6,785 bases of DNA. It comes from Rickettsiales bacterium. GTDB lineage: Bacteria; Pseudomonadota; Alphaproteobacteria; Rs-D84; CACZYB01. Under the pieces are notes generated by a model. The model was given only the letters and a program-made list of their open reading frames with translations. It searched no databases and was not told the DNA's origin. Shown here piece after piece: positions 5,430 to 6,785 of this stretch; the stretch's first letter is position 1; each line of letters begins with the position of its first letter. Where the stretch lies: positions 1-6,785 of the forward strand of contig JAIRTB010000092.1 in NCBI GenBank assembly GCA_031255155.1, in the 5' to 3' direction. Made by a program: the position numbers and the translations under genes.

Positions 5430-6041
5430 ATGGAGATAGAAAGAAAATTCATAGTCTTCGAGGAATCGTTCGATTCGATTGAATCAAGGCTGTCCGCCCT
5501 GGGCTTTCGTCCGGACGGGCATAGGCGCCAGATCGACGAATATTTCCTGCCCCGGGGCATGGACCCGGCGAAGCATACGCATTTTATGATCAAAGGCGAA
5601 ATGGCGTACCTGCGCCTGCGCCGCGACGCCGAAAACGAAACCGCGTCGCTGGACCTGAAAACCGTGAACAAGGAGAGGAAAGGCGTCTTCGGCGAATACG
5701 AATGCCGCCTTGCGGGCGCCGATTCGCTTGGCATGGCGGCCAAGATTTTGGATATGCTTGGCTTTCGCAAGGCGCATGTGATAGACAAATCGCGGAAGTC
5801 GTTCAAGCTGGGCGAAGTCTCGGTCGACATGGACGAGGTAAGGGGCCTGGGCCGATTCGTCGAGGTCGAGATAATAGACGACATGCCCGGCGCGGACCGG
5901 GCGCTTGCCCGGGTGGACGATTTGTCGGCCAAGCTGGGCCTGGACCCGGGGAATCTTATGAAGACGGGCTATGTCGACCTTATGGCGGCCAAGCTTGGCG
6001 GAATAGGCGATTGGTGGACGGTCGAAAACGGCGGCGCCTAG
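5430..6041 (+). CDS. CYTH-domain protein (triphosphate-tunnel enzyme, CyaB-like)
   Basis: This 203-residue protein carries the CYTH triphosphate-tunnel fold. The defining ExExK signature is at the N-terminus (E2-x-E4-x-K6). Charged tunnel positions follow: R62/R64 in YLRLRR, K77 in LDLKT, E89/E91 in GEYEC, K120/R122, D133/D135 in VDMDEV, and E145/E147 in FVEVEI. The family binds the triphosphate of nucleotides, thiamine triphosphate or inorganic triphosphate with divalent metals, and includes class IV adenylate cyclases, thiamine triphosphatases and tripolyphosphatases. Sequence alone does not decide between these activities. No signal peptide or membrane helix is seen, so it is cytoplasmic. 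AAGGAGG lies 5 nt before ATG 5430, which decides the start over an upstream in-frame ATG at 5403. Its TAG overlaps the convergent gene's stop. Confidence 0.93.
   Translation: MEIERKFIVFEESFDSIESRLSALGFRPDGHRRQIDEYFLPRGMDPAKHTHFMIKGEMAYLRLRRDAENETASLDLKTVNKERKGVFGEYECRLAGADSLGMAAKILDMLGFRKAHVIDKSRKSFKLGEVSVDMDEVRGLGRFVEVEIIDDMPGADRALARVDDLSAKLGLDPGNLMKTGYVDLMAAKLGGIGDWWTVENGGA
5463..5485. promoter_or_regulatory. three GANTC sites at exact 9-bp spacing
   Basis: GAATC (5463-5467), GATTC (5472-5476) and GAATC (5481-5485) start exactly 9 bp apart, within codons 12-19 of the CYTH gene. They are the densest CcrM targets in the window. They encode E-S, D-S and E-S pairs, so protein coding could explain them; a regulatory role is only a possibility. 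Confidence 0.3.
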
Positions 6042-6785
6042 CGCCCTTTGGTCTTGTTGTCCATGACTTCGGCGAAAGCCAAAAGCCCCATGGAGGCCAA
6101 TATTCCGCCGCCCGCCAGGGCCAGCTCGCGCGCGCCCAGCTCGAAACGGGCTATTGTGCACGCGGTCGCGCCGACGCTTGACAAGACGACCGCCGTCAAG
6201 GCATTCCTGAATAATATAGCTCCGGTCGATAGAACGGGATGATCGTTTTTGCCTTGCTCCGATTCGCGTAAAGATCCGGTCCCGCCGATGCGGTTCCGGG
6301 CCGCGCGCAAGGCCGCCCGCGCGGAGGCTTCGGCAAAGGCCGATTCGCCCGCTGCTGCGGCAGGTTTTTGGGAGGAGGTTTTCTTGGCGGAGCCGTCCGA
6401 TTCGGCCCCGGCGGCAGGTTTTTGGGAGGCGGATTTTCCGGCGGAACCGTCCGATTCGCCCCCGGCGGAGGCCAAGGCTTTGGTGGCCTTGACCGCCGCG
6501 ATGACGGAACCACCCGATTCGGCCCGAACCGCCGCCGTCTTTTCGCCGGATTTACCGCCAGCCCCGACGGCTGATGCGCCAGTCCCGGCGGCTGATGCGC
6601 CAGTCCCGGCGGCTGATGCGACAGTCCCGTCGCCCTCGAAGTATAAGTCAAGCTCTCCATCGAACGCGTCCGGCCCGGCGAAATCGGCCAAGCTTCCGCC
6701 CGCGCCGCCAGCCGCGACGCTTGCCTCGGAGCCCCCGGCGGCAAGCCCGTCCGGCTCGTAAAAAATCATATCCTCGGCGCCGTTG
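6038..6785 (-). CDS. repeat-containing protein with two C-terminal membrane helices, 5' end outside window
   Basis: The reading frame enters open from the right edge; the first in-frame ATG is at 6769, but five codons before it are also open and it lacks a spaced ribosome binding site, so the true start is probably outside. I do not recognise a family. Counting from that ATG, residues 1-48 are acidic. Residues 51-71 contain three 7-residue Ala/Gly/Ser/Thr units, and 105-140 two 18-residue units beginning ESDGSA and containing SQKPAA. A basic Ala/Arg helix at 145-160 follows, then two hydrophobic helices (about 184-206 and 216-235) and a short charged tail. It looks like a flexible linker with a C-terminal membrane hairpin. 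The stop TAG overlaps the convergent CYTH stop. A shorter opposite-strand frame (6249-6761) exists, but this one is longer and gives a sensible membrane topology. Confidence 0.65.
   Translation of the reverse strand, partial: NGAEDMIFYEPDGLAAGGSEASVAAGGAGGSLADFAGPDAFDGELDLYFEGDGTVASAAGTGASAAGTGASAVGAGGKSGEKTAAVRAESGGSVIAAVKATKALASAGGESDGSAGKSASQKPAAGAESDGSAKKTSSQKPAAAAGESAFAEASARAALRAARNRIGGTGSLRESEQGKNDHPVLSTGAILFRNALTAVVLSSVGATACTIARFELGARELALAGGGILASMGLLAFAEVMDNKTKGR
6361..6468. repeat. two-copy 54-bp tandem repeat
   Basis: Diverged copies lie at 6361-6414 and 6415-6468; both begin with an identical 15-bp stretch and end in a CCGATTCG-containing segment. On the minus strand they encode 18-residue units, ESDGSAGKSASQKPAAGA and ESDGSAKKTSSQKPAAAA. 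Confidence 0.85.
6558..6632. repeat. 21-bp tandem repeat, three full copies and one partial
   Basis: Copies at 6579-6599 and 6600-6620 are identical; 6558-6578 differs at two positions and 6621-6632 is a partial copy. On the minus strand each encodes a 7-residue Ala/Ser/Gly/Thr unit. The period keeps the frame, so copy number can change without breaking the gene. Confidence 0.85.

Noticed and set aside
6558..6632. Short tandem repeats as a CRISPR array
   Set aside because: The 21-bp units abut with no spacers and keep a reading frame.
6249..6761. Rightward open frame of 170 codons opposite the repeat-rich gene
   Set aside because: It is shorter than the leftward frame, lacks a ribosome binding site, and gives only low-complexity Ala/Pro/Ser sequence; the leftward frame adds clear membrane helices.

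Overview
The window looks like part of an alphaproteobacterial chromosome. The evidence is a CcrM-type GANTC adenine methyltransferase with its C-terminal extension, a DUF2155 protein next to an MlaD-type MCE protein, an L19 with an Ala-rich tail, and a carboxypeptidase–kinase–holB gene order that matches the alphaproteobacterial dac–tmk–holB cluster. The DNA is GC-rich, yet isoleucine is mostly written AUA, even in rplS, which is unusual. I suspect a host- or gut-associated lineage, because the P-loop kinase resembles proteins I remember from gut Firmicutes, but this is only an inference.

Layout. A leftward block occupies 1-3577, in transcription order: ccrM, a small putative lipoprotein, a PBP5-type D-alanyl-D-alanine carboxypeptidase (dac), a P-loop nucleotide-kinase-like gene, and the first 29 codons of holB, which runs off the window. 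The last four genes are joined by three consecutive ATGA stop/start overlaps. ccrM has its own promoter, and a second promoter sits at the 3' end of ccrM, before the lipoprotein gene. From 3578 to 3941 lies a divergent intergenic region, locally AT-rich, with the ccrM promoter (a GANTC site between its -35 and -10), four consecutive inverted repeats, and the rplS promoter. A rightward block at 3942-6041 holds rplS, mlaD, a DUF2155 gene and a CYTH-domain gene; the last also has its own good promoter. A leftward gene of unknown function, with internal repeats and two C-terminal membrane helices, enters from the right edge and shares a CTAG stop overlap with the CYTH gene.

Together the genes cover DNA methylation and cell-cycle control (CcrM), peptidoglycan trimming (Dac), nucleotide metabolism and replication (kinase, HolB), ribosome assembly (L19) and envelope lipid transport (MlaD). 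The points most worth following up are the non-TMK kinase sitting in the tmk slot, the duplicated and greatly lengthened export leader of Dac, the CcrM target sites in the ccrM promoter, and the row of hairpins between ccrM and rplS. I see no phage, transposon, CRISPR or toxin genes, and no clear sign of a wholly new multi-gene system.
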